From: Bordetella parapertussis
Lineage (GTDB): Bacteria; Pseudomonadota; Gammaproteobacteria; Burkholderiales; Burkholderiaceae
Direction: 5' to 3'
Length of the DNA stretch: 21,885 bases
NCBI GenBank assembly: GCA_945901665.1
Contig: CAMDLJ010000006.1
Coordinates: 1-21,885, forward strand
Shown here: piece after piece, positions 1 through 7,074 of the stretch
How the letters are laid out: each line of letters starts with the position of its first letter
Position numbering within the stretch: position 1 is the stretch's first letter
Position numbers and translations under genes: made by a program
Notes under the pieces: generated by a model
The model's database searches: none
What the model was told of the DNA's origin: nothing
The model's input: only the letters and a program-made list of their open reading frames with translations

Positions 1-764
1 GCGACCTGAACAAGCCTTTGAAGGGCTTGCGTGTGGGTGTACCTCTGGAGTGGTGGGGGAACGGCGTGCAATGTGAGTGGTTTCCAGACATGCCTGCTAG
101 GCGCAGTGAGGGTATTCAACCCGACATTCAAATGGCGATTGAAAACGCACTAAAGGAGCTTGAAAAACAAGGCGCAAAGCTTGTTCCCATTGCTTTACCG
201 CGCACAGAATTGTCTATTCCCGTTTACTACATCATTGCGCCTGCCGAAGCGTCCAGCAACCTCTCTCGCTTTGACGGCGTGAAGTTTGGCCACCGCGCCA
301 AAGACTTCAGCGACCTCGCAGATATGTATGAAAAAACCCGCAGCGAAGGCTTTGGCGACGAGGTGAAACGCCGCATCATGATCGGCAGCTATGTGCTCTC
401 GCACGGCTACTACGACGCCTACTATTTGCAAGCGCAAAAAATTCGCCGCATGATCGCCAACGATTTTCAAGCCGCCTTTGCCCAATGCGATGTGATCGCT
501 GGGCCTGTGGCACCTACCGTTGCATGGAAGTTGGGTGACAAATCTGACGACCCATTGGCCAACTACTTGGCCGACATCTTCACCCTGCCCGCCTCATTGG
601 CAGGCTTGCCTGGCATGAGTATCCCCGTGGGCTTTGGCGAAGGCCAGATGCCGGTGGGCATGCAGCTGATTGGCAACTATTTGCAAGAAGCCAAGTTGTT
701 GAATGTGGCGCATCAGTTTCAACTGGCGACCGACTTTCACAAAGCTTTGCCAAAGGGTGCGTAG
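1..764 (+). CDS. gatA: Asp-tRNA(Asn)/Glu-tRNA(Gln) amidotransferase subunit A, C-terminal part (partial)
   Basis: This is the C-terminal half of GatA, the amidase subunit of GatCAB, which releases ammonia from glutamine for transamidation of misacylated Glu-tRNA(Gln) and Asp-tRNA(Asn). The reading frame is open from base 3, so the true start and the Ser-cisSer-Lys catalytic triad lie upstream of the window. The typical block [20 protein letters not shown], the motif [19 protein letters not shown] and the end [13 protein letters not shown] are all present. The segment after [13 protein letters not shown] (about bases 60-115) is longer and less familiar than the short loop remembered for this family, and bases 121-240 are only about 45% G+C. 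The stop is TAG at 762-764, and a DUF4160 gene follows after 3 bp. The identity is secure; the unusual segment is a comparison from memory. Confidence 0.93.
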   Translation, partial: DLNKPLKGLRVGVPLEWWGNGVQCEWFPDMPARRSEGIQPDIQMAIENALKELEKQGAKLVPIALPRTELSIPVYYIIAPAEASSNLSRFDGVKFGHRAKDFSDLADMYEKTRSEGFGDEVKRRIMIGSYVLSHGYYDAYYLQAQKIRRMIANDFQAAFAQCDVIAGPVAPTVAWKLGDKSDDPLANYLADIFTLPASLAGLPGMSIPVGFGEGQMPVGMQLIGNYLQEAKLLNVAHQFQLATDFHKALPKGA

Positions 765-767
765 AAC

Positions 768-1028
768 ATGCCGACCATCAGCATGTTTTACGGCATCCTT
801 ATTCGGATGTATTGGAACGACCATGCGCCACCCCATTTTCATGTGGAGTACGGTGAATACCGTGCACAGTATTTGATTGAAACATTGGTCTTGAGCCGCG
901 GCCAACTGCCTCGGCGAGCACATGCCTTGGTGTTGGAGTGGGCCGCCATGCACCGCAACGAATTGATGGAGGATTGGGAACTATGCGTACACAAGCAGCA
1001 ACCCAAGATGATCTCGCCTTTGGACTGA
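768..1028 (+). CDS. DUF4160 domain protein
   Basis: This is a small 86-residue protein of the DUF4160 family, recognised by the near-signature start MPTISMFYGILIRMYWNDHA followed by PPHFHVEYGEY, and by a second half resembling LPRRAHALVLEWAAMHRNEL with a conserved trailing region containing DWEL. The length is normal for the family and no function is established. It starts 3 bp after the gatA stop, and its 3' end overlaps the DUF2442 gene by 46 bp, so the two are almost certainly co-translated. DUF4160 and DUF2442 genes are often found side by side, and the arrangement resembles a toxin-antitoxin or two-component small module, but that role is inference. Being inside the gatA-gatB operon, it should be transcribed with an essential housekeeping unit. 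Confidence 0.88.
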   Translation: MPTISMFYGILIRMYWNDHAPPHFHVEYGEYRAQYLIETLVLSRGQLPRRAHALVLEWAAMHRNELMEDWELCVHKQQPKMISPLD

Positions 1029-1288
1029 GACCCAGTGCACCCGATGTCACAGACGTGAAGGTGATTGAGCACCTGAAACTGGAAGTTCAATTTGCCGATG
1101 GTCTGGTGGGCACGGTCAGGTTTGAGCCCTCGCATTTGAGCGGGGTTTTTGAAGCCTTGCGCGACCATGATTTTTTCCAACAAGTGGCTGTTTCACATGG
1201 CACGGTGACATGGCCGGGCGAGCTCGATATGGCACCTGACGCCATGTACGAGGCCATCCAAGAACATCAAGAATGGGTTCTTCAGTGA
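983..1288 (+). CDS. DUF2442 domain protein
   Basis: This 101-residue protein has a DUF2442 core: [20 protein letters not shown] leads into a strand-rich region, then [20 protein letters not shown] and [15 protein letters not shown], the typical family ending. The start at 983 is preferred over an upstream in-frame start because a GGAGG at 968-972 lies 10 bases before it. The first 20 or so residues are not part of the core. The gene overlaps the DUF4160 gene at its 5' end by 46 bp. At its 3' end it overlaps gatB by 16 bp, or by 4 bp (GTGA) if gatB starts at its GTG. This nesting suggests translational coupling of gatB to the small pair. The biochemical role is unknown; partnership with DUF4160 is inferred from context. 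Confidence 0.85.
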   Translation: MRTQAATQDDLAFGLRPSAPDVTDVKVIEHLKLEVQFADGLVGTVRFEPSHLSGVFEALRDHDFFQQVAVSHGTVTWPGELDMAPDAMYEAIQEHQEWVLQ

Positions 1289-2790
1289 GCAACAACCCTT
1301 CCCCACTGGTTCACGGCTACGAGGTCGTCATCGGCTTTGAAACCCATGCACAGCTTTCCACACAGAGCAAAATTTTCAGCCGCGCGTCCACCGCTTTTGG
1401 TGCCGAACCCAACACGCAAGCCTGCGCGGTGGATTTGGCCTTGCCCGGCAGCTTGCCGGTGATGAACAAGGGCGCGGTCGAACGCGCCATACAACTGGGT
1501 TTGGCACTGGGTTCGCACATCGCCGAGCGCAGCATCTTTGCGCGCAAAAATTATTTCTACCCCGACCTGCCCAAGGGCTACCAGATCAGCCAGTTTGAAA
1601 TTCCGGTGGTGCAAAGCGGCGAGGTGTCGTTCTTCATGGAAGAGGGCAAAGAGACGGTGCGCAAAACCGTGCGCTTGGTGCGGGCGCATTTGGAAGAGGA
1701 TGCGGGTAAGTCGCTGCATGAAGACTTCGTAGGTCAGTCGGGCATCGATTTAAACCGCGCGGGCACACCGCTGTTGGAAATCGTCACCGAGCCCGATATG
1801 CGCAGCAGCGCCGAGGCGGTGGCCTATGCCAAAGAACTGCACAAAATTGTGACGTGGATCGGTATTTGCGACGGCAACATGCAAGAGGGCAGCTTCCGTT
1901 GTGATGCCAATGTGTCGGTTCGTAAACCGGGTGCGCCTTTGGGCACGCGGCGTGAAATCAAAAACCTGAACAGCTTCAAGTTCATGCAACAAGCCATCGA
2001 CTACGAGGTGCGCTGGCAGATCGAGCAAATCGAAGACGGCCACGTCATTCAGCAAGCCACGGTGCTGTTCAACCCCGACACGGGCGAGACCCGCGCCATG
2101 CGCACCAAAGAAGACGCTGCCGATTACCGCTACTTCCCCGACCCCGATTTGCCGCCGCTGGTGATTGGTCGCGACTGGGTGGAGCGTGTGAGAAACGACA
2201 TGGCCGAGTTGCCCCGCGTGATGGCCGAGCGTTTTGTCACGCAATACGGCTTGCCCGAGTACGACGCCACACAACTAACCCAAAGCAAGGCGATGGCGGC
2301 TTACTTTGAGACGACGGCCAAGGCTTGCGGTCAGCCCAAGTTGGCCAGTAATTGGGTCATGGGAGATGTATCACGCTTTTCAAATGCCTTTAAGGGTGGT
2401 AGCTTTGAGCATTTACCGGTTCACCCATCTCAACTCGGGGCACTGATTACGCGTATTGTGGACAACACAATTAGCAATAACGCGGCAAAGGAGGTGTTTG
2501 ATGAGCTTTGGCAACCTAAATGGCCGCCTTCTGGGTATAACGTCACTGACATCACCTTTGGATTGGTTGACGCCATCATTAAAGACAAAGGCTTGAAACA
2601 AATCAACGACACCGGTGCACTAGAGGCCATCATCGACGAGGTGCTGGCCGCTAACCCCAAGAACGTGGAAGAGTTCAAGGCGGGCAACGCCAAGGCGCTG
2701 AACGGCTTGGTCGGCCCCATCATGAAAGCCAGCAAGGGCAAGGCCAATCCGGCGCAGGTGAATGAAATATTACTGAAAAAGTTGGGTTAA
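1273..2790 (+). CDS. gatB: Asp-tRNA(Asn)/Glu-tRNA(Gln) amidotransferase subunit B
   Basis: GatB is the kinase/tRNA-binding subunit of GatCAB; it phosphorylates the Glu or Asp on the tRNA and then accepts ammonia from GatA. The family start [20 protein letters not shown] (from residue 16), the motif [12 protein letters not shown] (96-107) and [12 protein letters not shown] are visible. The C-terminal YqeY-like tRNA-binding region ends with [20 protein letters not shown]. The length of 505 is close to normal. The ATG at 1273 was chosen, but the GTG at 1285 overlaps the preceding stop as GTGA and is a real alternative; neither has a strong Shine-Dalgarno sequence. Bases 2341-2640 are about 47% G+C while the adjoining 60-base stretches are about 63%, a clear composition patch in the C-terminal third with the reading frame intact. 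Confidence 0.96.
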   Translation: MGSSVSNNPSPLVHGYEVVIGFETHAQLSTQSKIFSRASTAFGAEPNTQACAVDLALPGSLPVMNKGAVERAIQLGLALGSHIAERSIFARKNYFYPDLPKGYQISQFEIPVVQSGEVSFFMEEGKETVRKTVRLVRAHLEEDAGKSLHEDFVGQSGIDLNRAGTPLLEIVTEPDMRSSAEAVAYAKELHKIVTWIGICDGNMQEGSFRCDANVSVRKPGAPLGTRREIKNLNSFKFMQQAIDYEVRWQIEQIEDGHVIQQATVLFNPDTGETRAMRTKEDAADYRYFPDPDLPPLVIGRDWVERVRNDMAELPRVMAERFVTQYGLPEYDATQLTQSKAMAAYFETTAKACGQPKLASNWVMGDVSRFSNAFKGGSFEHLPVHPSQLGALITRIVDNTISNNAAKEVFDELWQPKWPPSGYNVTDITFGLVDAIIKDKGLKQINDTGALEAIIDEVLAANPKNVEEFKAGNAKALNGLVGPIMKASKGKANPAQVNEILLKKLG

Positions 2791-2803
2791 TTCGCTTATT
2801 TAT

Positions 2804-2840
2804 CCTTGCAATTTGAATATGCCATATTTAAAATGCAAGG
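2804..2840. repeat. 37-bp palindrome upstream of the AAA+ ATPase gene (copy 1)
   Basis: The left arm CCTTGCAATTTGAATAT (2804-2820) and the right arm ATATTTAAAATGCAAGG (2824-2840) match as inverted repeats at 15 of 17 positions around a 3-base centre. The last base abuts the ATG at 2841, so the palindrome occupies the whole space where a ribosome-binding site would be. Its minus-strand core ATGGCAT (2819-2825) is the same as the ATGGCGT core in copies 2 and 3, and all three measure exactly 37 bp between outer CC and GG. An operator for autoregulation of the ATPase gene is the likeliest role, but that is inference. Confidence 0.8.
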
Positions 2841-3992
2841 ATGTTTTTACGCATCGCTCACCCTGCACTCGCCACCGCGCTGACCTGGAGTCCAGCCGTG
2901 GCCATTTTGGGGCCACGCCAAATTGGCAAAACAACACTGGCACGTGCGCAGCTTGAAACCCACCCCCATGCCCTGTATCTCGATCTGGAGTCTCCCCAAG
3001 ACCGTGCAGCGCTAGGCGACGGCCCCCTTTTCTTGCAAGCCCACGCAGATCGTCTGATCATCCTGGACGAAGTTCAGAACACGCCAGAACTTTTTTCCGT
3101 GTTGCGCGGTGAAATTGACCGCGTCCGCCGCCCCGGTCGTTTTGTGTTGTTGGGTTCTGCTTCGTTTGAATTGTTGCGGCAGTCGCAATCACTGGCGGGT
3201 CGTTTAAGTTTGATCGACATGTTTCCACTGCTTATCGATGAAGTGGGTTCTGACCTCAGCACGCTGCAGTCCTTGTGGCTGCGTGGCGGTTTTCCGCCCA
3301 GTTTCACCGCCTTGAACGAACAATCCTCTTGGCGTTGGCGCGAAGCCTTCATTCGTCATCTTCTGCACACCGACTTGCCAGCCTTGGGCTTGCGTGTCGA
3401 CGCAACAAGCCTGAATCGCTTCTGGCGGATGCTGGCTCATTTGCACGGACAACTTTTCAATGCATCGGCAGTGGCCAATTCACTGGATGTCAGCGCAACC
3501 ACGATCAACCGGTGGCTAGACCACATGGTAGGCGCGCTGCTGATTCGCAAGCTTGAACCCTTTCACGCCAACCTTGGCAAGCGATTGGTCAAATCCCACA
3601 AGGTGTATGTGCGCGACAGCGGTTTGTTGCACAGCCTGCTGGGTCTGACCAGTGTGGCCGATTTGCAAGGCCACCCCATGGCTGGTGCATCTTGGGAAGG
3701 CTTTGTGATCGACCACATTGCCGCCCACTTGCCTGCTGGGGCCAGCATGTCTTTTTACAGAACTGCGGCCGGCGCCGAGTTGGATGTGGTGGTTGAGGTT
3801 GGCCAGAAAAGAATTGGCTTTGAAATCAAATTCAGCGTCGCGCCCAAAGTCAGCAAAGGGTTTTGGCAGTCCCTGCAAGATGTGCGCCCCCATGAAACGT
3901 TTATTGTGGCGCCGGTTCAGCAGCGTTGGCCATTTGCCGATGGGGTTGAGGTGATTCCTGTTGGTGACATTGCTGGGGTATTGGCTGATTGA
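2841..3992 (+). CDS. AAA+ ATPase with C-terminal DUF4143 domain
   Basis: This 383-residue protein has the AAA_14 plus DUF4143 architecture. The Walker A motif GPRQIGKTT is at residues 24-32, Walker B LIILDEVQ at 72-79, the sensor-like LLGSAS at 103-108 and the arginine-finger region SLAGR at 117-121. A winged-helix-like segment (about 203-241, including SAVANSLDVSATTINRWL) follows. The C-terminal part carries GAELDVVVE and GFEIK, a D...EIK pattern resembling the PD-(D/E)XK nuclease fold. The family is widespread in accessory regions but its biological role is not settled. The ATG directly follows a 37-bp palindrome with no room for a normal ribosome-binding site, suggesting leaderless or otherwise unusual initiation. 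A decayed relative lies just downstream, and the phd/vapC pair follows. Confidence 0.92.
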   Translation: MFLRIAHPALATALTWSPAVAILGPRQIGKTTLARAQLETHPHALYLDLESPQDRAALGDGPLFLQAHADRLIILDEVQNTPELFSVLRGEIDRVRRPGRFVLLGSASFELLRQSQSLAGRLSLIDMFPLLIDEVGSDLSTLQSLWLRGGFPPSFTALNEQSSWRWREAFIRHLLHTDLPALGLRVDATSLNRFWRMLAHLHGQLFNASAVANSLDVSATTINRWLDHMVGALLIRKLEPFHANLGKRLVKSHKVYVRDSGLLHSLLGLTSVADLQGHPMAGASWEGFVIDHIAAHLPAGASMSFYRTAAGAELDVVVEVGQKRIGFEIKFSVAPKVSKGFWQSLQDVRPHETFIVAPVQQRWPFADGVEVIPVGDIAGVLAD

Positions 3993-3995
3993 TCA

Positions 3996-4032
3996 CCATG
4001 AAAATCGGTTATGGCGTGACTGATTTTCATGG
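3996..4032. repeat. 37-bp palindrome upstream of the decayed ATPase copy (copy 2)
   Basis: The arms CCATGAAAATC (3996-4006) and GATTTTCATGG (4022-4032) are perfect inverted repeats of 11 bases. Partial symmetry continues inward around the core ATGGCGT (4011-4017). The total length between outer CC and GG is 37 bp, as in copies 1 and 3, although the arm sequence differs. It starts 3 bp after the stop of the intact ATPase and ends 19 bp before the ATG of the degraded one. It could in principle also terminate upstream transcription, but there is no T-tract. Confidence 0.78.
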
Positions 4033-4051
4033 GAAGCGATAACATTGCGCC

Positions 4052-4659
4052 ATGTTTCTTAACCGCGCACGCCTGTCGCATCACATCAGCGCACGGCTCC
4101 AATCCTTTCGTGCGGTGGAGTTGGTGGGACCGTAACGCTTGAGATTGGCGGCTTTGATATCAGCGAAACCGGTGTTGACCGCCAAGATATGCATCGGCTT
4201 TGGCTCAGGGGTGGTTTTCCTGCTTCCTACTTGGCCAGCGACGAAGCGGTAAGCCTGCAATGGCGACAAGCAGCCATGCAAAGGCACGTCAGCGGCGACT
4301 TGGCGCTGTTGGGCATCAATGTGCCATCCCCCATGATGATGCGCTTTTGGCAAATGCTGGCGCATCCACTGTCGGGCGCCAGCTGGGAAGGCTTTGCGCT
4401 GGAACAGGTGCTGCGCATTGCGCAACCCGATCAGGCCTATTTCTGGGCGACGCACCAAGGAGCAGAACTCGACCTGCTGATGTTCAAAGACCAACAACGC
4501 ATAGGCGTGGCGTTCAAGCGCAGCGATGCGCCAAGCCTGACGACCAGCATGCGTATAGCGCTGAACGACCTTCAACTCAAAAAACTGTATGTGGTCTACC
4601 CTGGAAACCAGCTCTACGCTTTAGCGCCGAGCGTGGAAGTGGTGCCGCTGAAGGCTTAG
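4052..4659 (+). pseudogene. Decayed DUF4143-type AAA+ ATPase with two internal deletions
   Basis: From ATG 4052 the frame encodes MFLNRARLSHHISARLQSFR followed by AVELVGP, which matches the N-terminus of this ATPase family up to the first two residues of the Walker A motif, and then stops at TAA 4133. The next frame resumes at about 4132 with VTLEIGGFDISETG and LWLRGGFPASYLA, equivalent to about residue 126 onward of the intact neighbour, so about 100 residues including both Walker motifs are gone. A second, in-frame gap joins FWQMLAH (intact residue 200) to PLSGASWEGF (intact residue 279), removing about 78 residues including the winged-helix part. The C-terminus is recognisable (GAELDLLMF), but the nuclease-like FEIK of the intact copy is VAFK here. 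The remaining 156-codon frame from 4189 could be translated, but a working ATPase is not possible. A GGAAG lies before ATG 4052. Confidence 0.85.
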
Positions 4660-4796
4660 TTACCGTGACCCAAGCGTCGACCCGTCATTGTGGCGGCGCG
4701 TCAGAGTGACATCTCCTGTGGCCCGTCTTTGCGTGTGAGGCCTGTAGCGGTGTAAACCTTTAGTTGGCTCTGCGCCTTTCCACTTGGCTTCATTCA

Positions 4797-4824
4797 TTGA
4801 CAAACCAATTCAATGTCATAACAT
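4797..4824 (+). promoter_or_regulatory. Candidate sigma-70 promoter of the toxin-antitoxin pair
   Basis: A perfect -35 hexamer TTGACA (4797-4802) is followed after 16 bases by TAACAT (4819-4824), which matches the -10 consensus at four of six positions. The partly symmetrical ATGTCATAACAT (4813-4824) overlaps the -10 and could be the antitoxin operator. The first antitoxin codon is about 28 bases downstream. The placement is convincing but only sequence-based. Confidence 0.5.
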
Positions 4825-4851
4825 ACAAACAATTGATTTCAGGAGCTGATG

Positions 4852-5112
4852 ATGAGCCCTCACACTTTTTCAAGCCGCGACTTCACGCGGGATGTTTCAG
4901 CCGCCAAGCGTGCGGCCCAGGAAGGTCCGGTATTCATCACCGACCGTGGCCGACCAGCGTATGCCCTGTTGAAAATTGAAGAGTATTACCGCATCACAGG
5001 ACATTCGACCCCTTCGCTGTTGGAGGTGATGGATGGCATTGCGGGGGGTGCAGACATTGATTTCGAGCCTCCCAGGTTGGGCTTGCAAATTCAGCCAGCA
5101 AGCCTGGACTAA
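4852..5112 (+). CDS. Phd/YefM-type antitoxin
   Basis: This 86-residue protein has the Phd/YefM fold: MSPHTFSSRDFTRDVSAAKR is the DNA-binding N-terminus, GPVFITDRGRPAYALLKIEE the conserved middle, and the acidic, proline-containing tail the likely toxin-binding part. The second of two consecutive ATGs (4852) is preferred because AGGAG at 4841-4845 is then 6 bases away, against 3 bases for 4849. The toxin gene follows after 8 bp. By analogy with the family it should bind and neutralise the PIN-domain toxin and repress the shared promoter. Nothing in the sequence suggests damage. Confidence 0.9.
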   Translation: MSPHTFSSRDFTRDVSAAKRAAQEGPVFITDRGRPAYALLKIEEYYRITGHSTPSLLEVMDGIAGGADIDFEPPRLGLQIQPASLD

Positions 5113-5120
5113 AAGCTGGC

Positions 5121-5534
5121 ATGCTCATACTTGACACCAACGTTATTTCAGAGCTGCGGCAAGGCAAGCCAAACGCGTCCTTGGCCGTTCGCCAATGGGC
5201 TGCCGTTCAGGCCAGCAACCAACTGTATTTGTCGGCCATCACGCTTCTGGAGCTGGAATTGGGGGTTCAGGCCATGGAACGCAAGGCCCCTCCACAAGGC
5301 AGCGCCTTGCGTGCATGGCTCAATGGTGTTGGGCGCGCTTTTGCAGGGCGCATTTTGCCGTTTGCAGAGACCACAGCACCGCTGTGTGCAACCCTTCACA
5401 TACCCAACATGCGCGCCGACAGAGACGCGATGATTGCAGCCACGGCCATGGAGCACGGATTCACTGTGGTGACCCGCAACGTGGTGGACTTTGAGGCCAC
5501 TGGCGTGAAATTATTGAACCCTTGGGTCAGCTAG
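5121..5534 (+). CDS. VapC/FitB-type PIN-domain ribonuclease toxin
   Basis: This 137-residue PIN domain protein has the acidic residues expected for the active site: Asp5 in LILDTNVISEL, Glu44 in SAITLLELELG, and Asp100/Asp102 in NMRADRDAMIAATAMEHG, with Asp123 in TRNVVDFEATG near the end. PIN toxins of this kind cut RNA in a Mg2+-dependent way. It lies 8 bp after the Phd-type antitoxin and has a weak ribosome-binding site, as is usual when toxin synthesis is kept below antitoxin. Its C-terminal WV and length are typical for the FitB-like branch. The RNA target cannot be predicted. It converges on pyrE with 36 bp between the stops. Confidence 0.9.
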   Translation: MLILDTNVISELRQGKPNASLAVRQWAAVQASNQLYLSAITLLELELGVQAMERKAPPQGSALRAWLNGVGRAFAGRILPFAETTAPLCATLHIPNMRADRDAMIAATAMEHGFTVVTRNVVDFEATGVKLLNPWVS

Positions 5535-5570
5535 GAAGGCTCTGTAGATGTCTGAACTCACGAGCCGCAT

Positions 5571-6272
5571 TTATCCCACCACCCCATACCGCTCCCGATA
5601 AGCCCGCACCTGGGCCAGGTGCTCGGCCATGCCAGTCGTGGTTTGGCCTTGTAAGTAGCCCACCAAGTCGTCCAAGGTGGCGATGGCGCACACCTGCAAG
5701 CCCAATTGCTCGCGCACATATTGCACGGCGCTGTAGGGCACGTCTTTGGTGCCGCCATCGGCTTGCACTTCGGTGGCCATTTCTTGGCGGTCCAAGGCGA
5801 TGACCACCGCATGGGGCGTGGCGCCTGCGGCTTGGATCAGGGCAATGGATTCACGCACTGCTGTGCCTGCGCTCATCACATCGTCCACGATCAGCACCCG
5901 GCCCTTTAATGGCGCGCCCACCAAGCTGCCGCCTTCGCCATGGTCTTTGACCTCTTTTCGGTTGTAAGCAAACGGCACGGTTTTGCCCAGCCGCGCCAGC
6001 TCCACCGCCACCGCCACGCCCAAAGGAATGCCTTTGTAGGCGGGCCCAAAAATCATGTCGAACGCCATGCCGCTATCCACCAGGCGCTGTGCATAGCACG
6101 CGGCCAAGTGGCCCAGCTTGGCCCCATCGTCAAACAAACCGGCATTGAAAAAGTATGGCGACATGCGCCCAGCCTTGGTTTTGAAGCTGCCAAACTTGAG
6201 CACGCCACAATCCAGCGAGAATTGCACAAACGACTGAGCCAGCGCGGTGCTGGTCTGCGCACTTGTTGTCAT
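5571..6272 (-). CDS. pyrE: Orotate phosphoribosyltransferase
   Basis: PyrE converts orotate and PRPP to orotidine 5'-monophosphate in pyrimidine synthesis. The 233-residue protein shows the N-terminal FGSFKTKAGRMSPYFFNAG, the flexible catalytic loop YNRKEVKDHGEGG (103-115) and the PRPP-binding motif VLIVDDVMSAGTA (126-138). The frame is open further upstream, but the start at 6272 (MTTSAQTST) fits the family, and an AAGG lies about 8 bases before it. That ATG overlaps the start codon of the divergent exonuclease gene, so at most a very short leader is possible unless the promoter lies inside the other gene. The stop TAA is at 5571-5573. Confidence 0.96.
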   Translation of the reverse strand: MTTSAQTSTALAQSFVQFSLDCGVLKFGSFKTKAGRMSPYFFNAGLFDDGAKLGHLAACYAQRLVDSGMAFDMIFGPAYKGIPLGVAVAVELARLGKTVPFAYNRKEVKDHGEGGSLVGAPLKGRVLIVDDVMSAGTAVRESIALIQAAGATPHAVVIALDRQEMATEVQADGGTKDVPYSAVQYVREQLGLQVCAIATLDDLVGYLQGQTTTGMAEHLAQVRAYRERYGVVG

Positions 6273-7074
6273 GGGAAAAACCTTGTTCAAACTGACCAGC
6301 CTCAATCTCAACGGCATTCGTTCTGCCACCACCAAAGGGGTTGAAGCCTGGCTTGAAAAAGCCAAGCCCGATTGTATTTGCGTGCAAGAAGTCAAGGCCC
6401 AAGCCGCCGATGTGTTGGGCCAGTTCGACACTTTGGCCGGCTTGACCGGCCACTTTCAATACGCCGAAAAAAAGGGCTACTCGGGCGTGGGCTTGTACAC
6501 CCGCCACAGCCCCAGCAAAGTGGTGGTGGGCTTTGACGGTGGCGAGTTCGACAGCGAAGGCCGCTATGTGGAGCTGCGCTTTGACACCCCGCAGCGCAAG
6601 TTCTCCATCATCAGCGCCTACTTTCCCAGTGGGTCTTCGGGGCCAGAACGGCAAGAAGCCAAGTACCGTTTTTTGGATGCCATTGATCCGCATTTGGCGG
6701 CCCTGAAGAAAAAGCGCGAGTTTGTGCTGTGCGGCGACATCAACATCGCCCACCACAACATCGACCTGAAAAACTGGCGCAGCAACCAAAAAAACAGCGG
6801 CTTTTTGCCGCAGGAGCGCGCTTGGATGACGCGCCTCACCACCGCGGGCGGCTTGGTGGACGTGTACCGCCAACTGCACCCCGACACCACCGACGACTGC
6901 TACACCTGGTGGAGCAACCGCGGCCAGGCCTATGCCAACAATGTGGGTTGGCGGCTGGACTACCACTTGGCCACGCCTGCCACGGCGGCATTGGCGCGCA
7001 GCGCGCACATCTACAAAGATGAAAAGTTCTCTGACCATGCACCGCTGAGCATCGACTACGAGATGAACTGGTGA
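6271..7074 (+). CDS. xth: Exonuclease III / AP endonuclease
   Basis: This 267-residue protein belongs to the exonuclease III family, which cleaves DNA at abasic sites and removes 3' blocking groups in base excision repair; the E. coli enzyme has nearly the same length. Visible motifs are SLNLNGIRSA with Asn14, CVQEVKAQ with metal-binding Glu40, SAYFPSG with Tyr117, CGDINIAH with Asp156 and Asn158, the motif WRLDYHLA with Asp230, and the final FSDHAPL with Asp255 and His256. The ATG at 6271 was chosen; a TTG at 6283 (LFKLTSLNLNG) is also possible, as many family members begin near there. No good Shine-Dalgarno sequence precedes either. The start overlaps that of pyrE on the other strand. The stop overlaps the next gene as TGATG. 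Confidence 0.94.
   Translation: MGKTLFKLTSLNLNGIRSATTKGVEAWLEKAKPDCICVQEVKAQAADVLGQFDTLAGLTGHFQYAEKKGYSGVGLYTRHSPSKVVVGFDGGEFDSEGRYVELRFDTPQRKFSIISAYFPSGSSGPERQEAKYRFLDAIDPHLAALKKKREFVLCGDINIAHHNIDLKNWRSNQKNSGFLPQERAWMTRLTTAGGLVDVYRQLHPDTTDDCYTWWSNRGQAYANNVGWRLDYHLATPATAALARSAHIYKDEKFSDHAPLSIDYEMNW

Noticed and set aside
4189..4659. A functional 156-residue stand-alone protein
   Set aside because: It aligns along its length with parts of the intact DUF4143 ATPase, with two deletions, so remnant status is more likely than a real small gene.
5535..5570. Terminator hairpin between vapC and pyrE
   Set aside because: Only a 5-base GGCTC/GAGCC pairing with a long loop was found, too weak to call.
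6130..7038. Minus-strand open frame of 302 codons opposite the exonuclease III gene
   Set aside because: The exonuclease has all catalytic motifs; the antisense translation is low in information and also overlaps pyrE.
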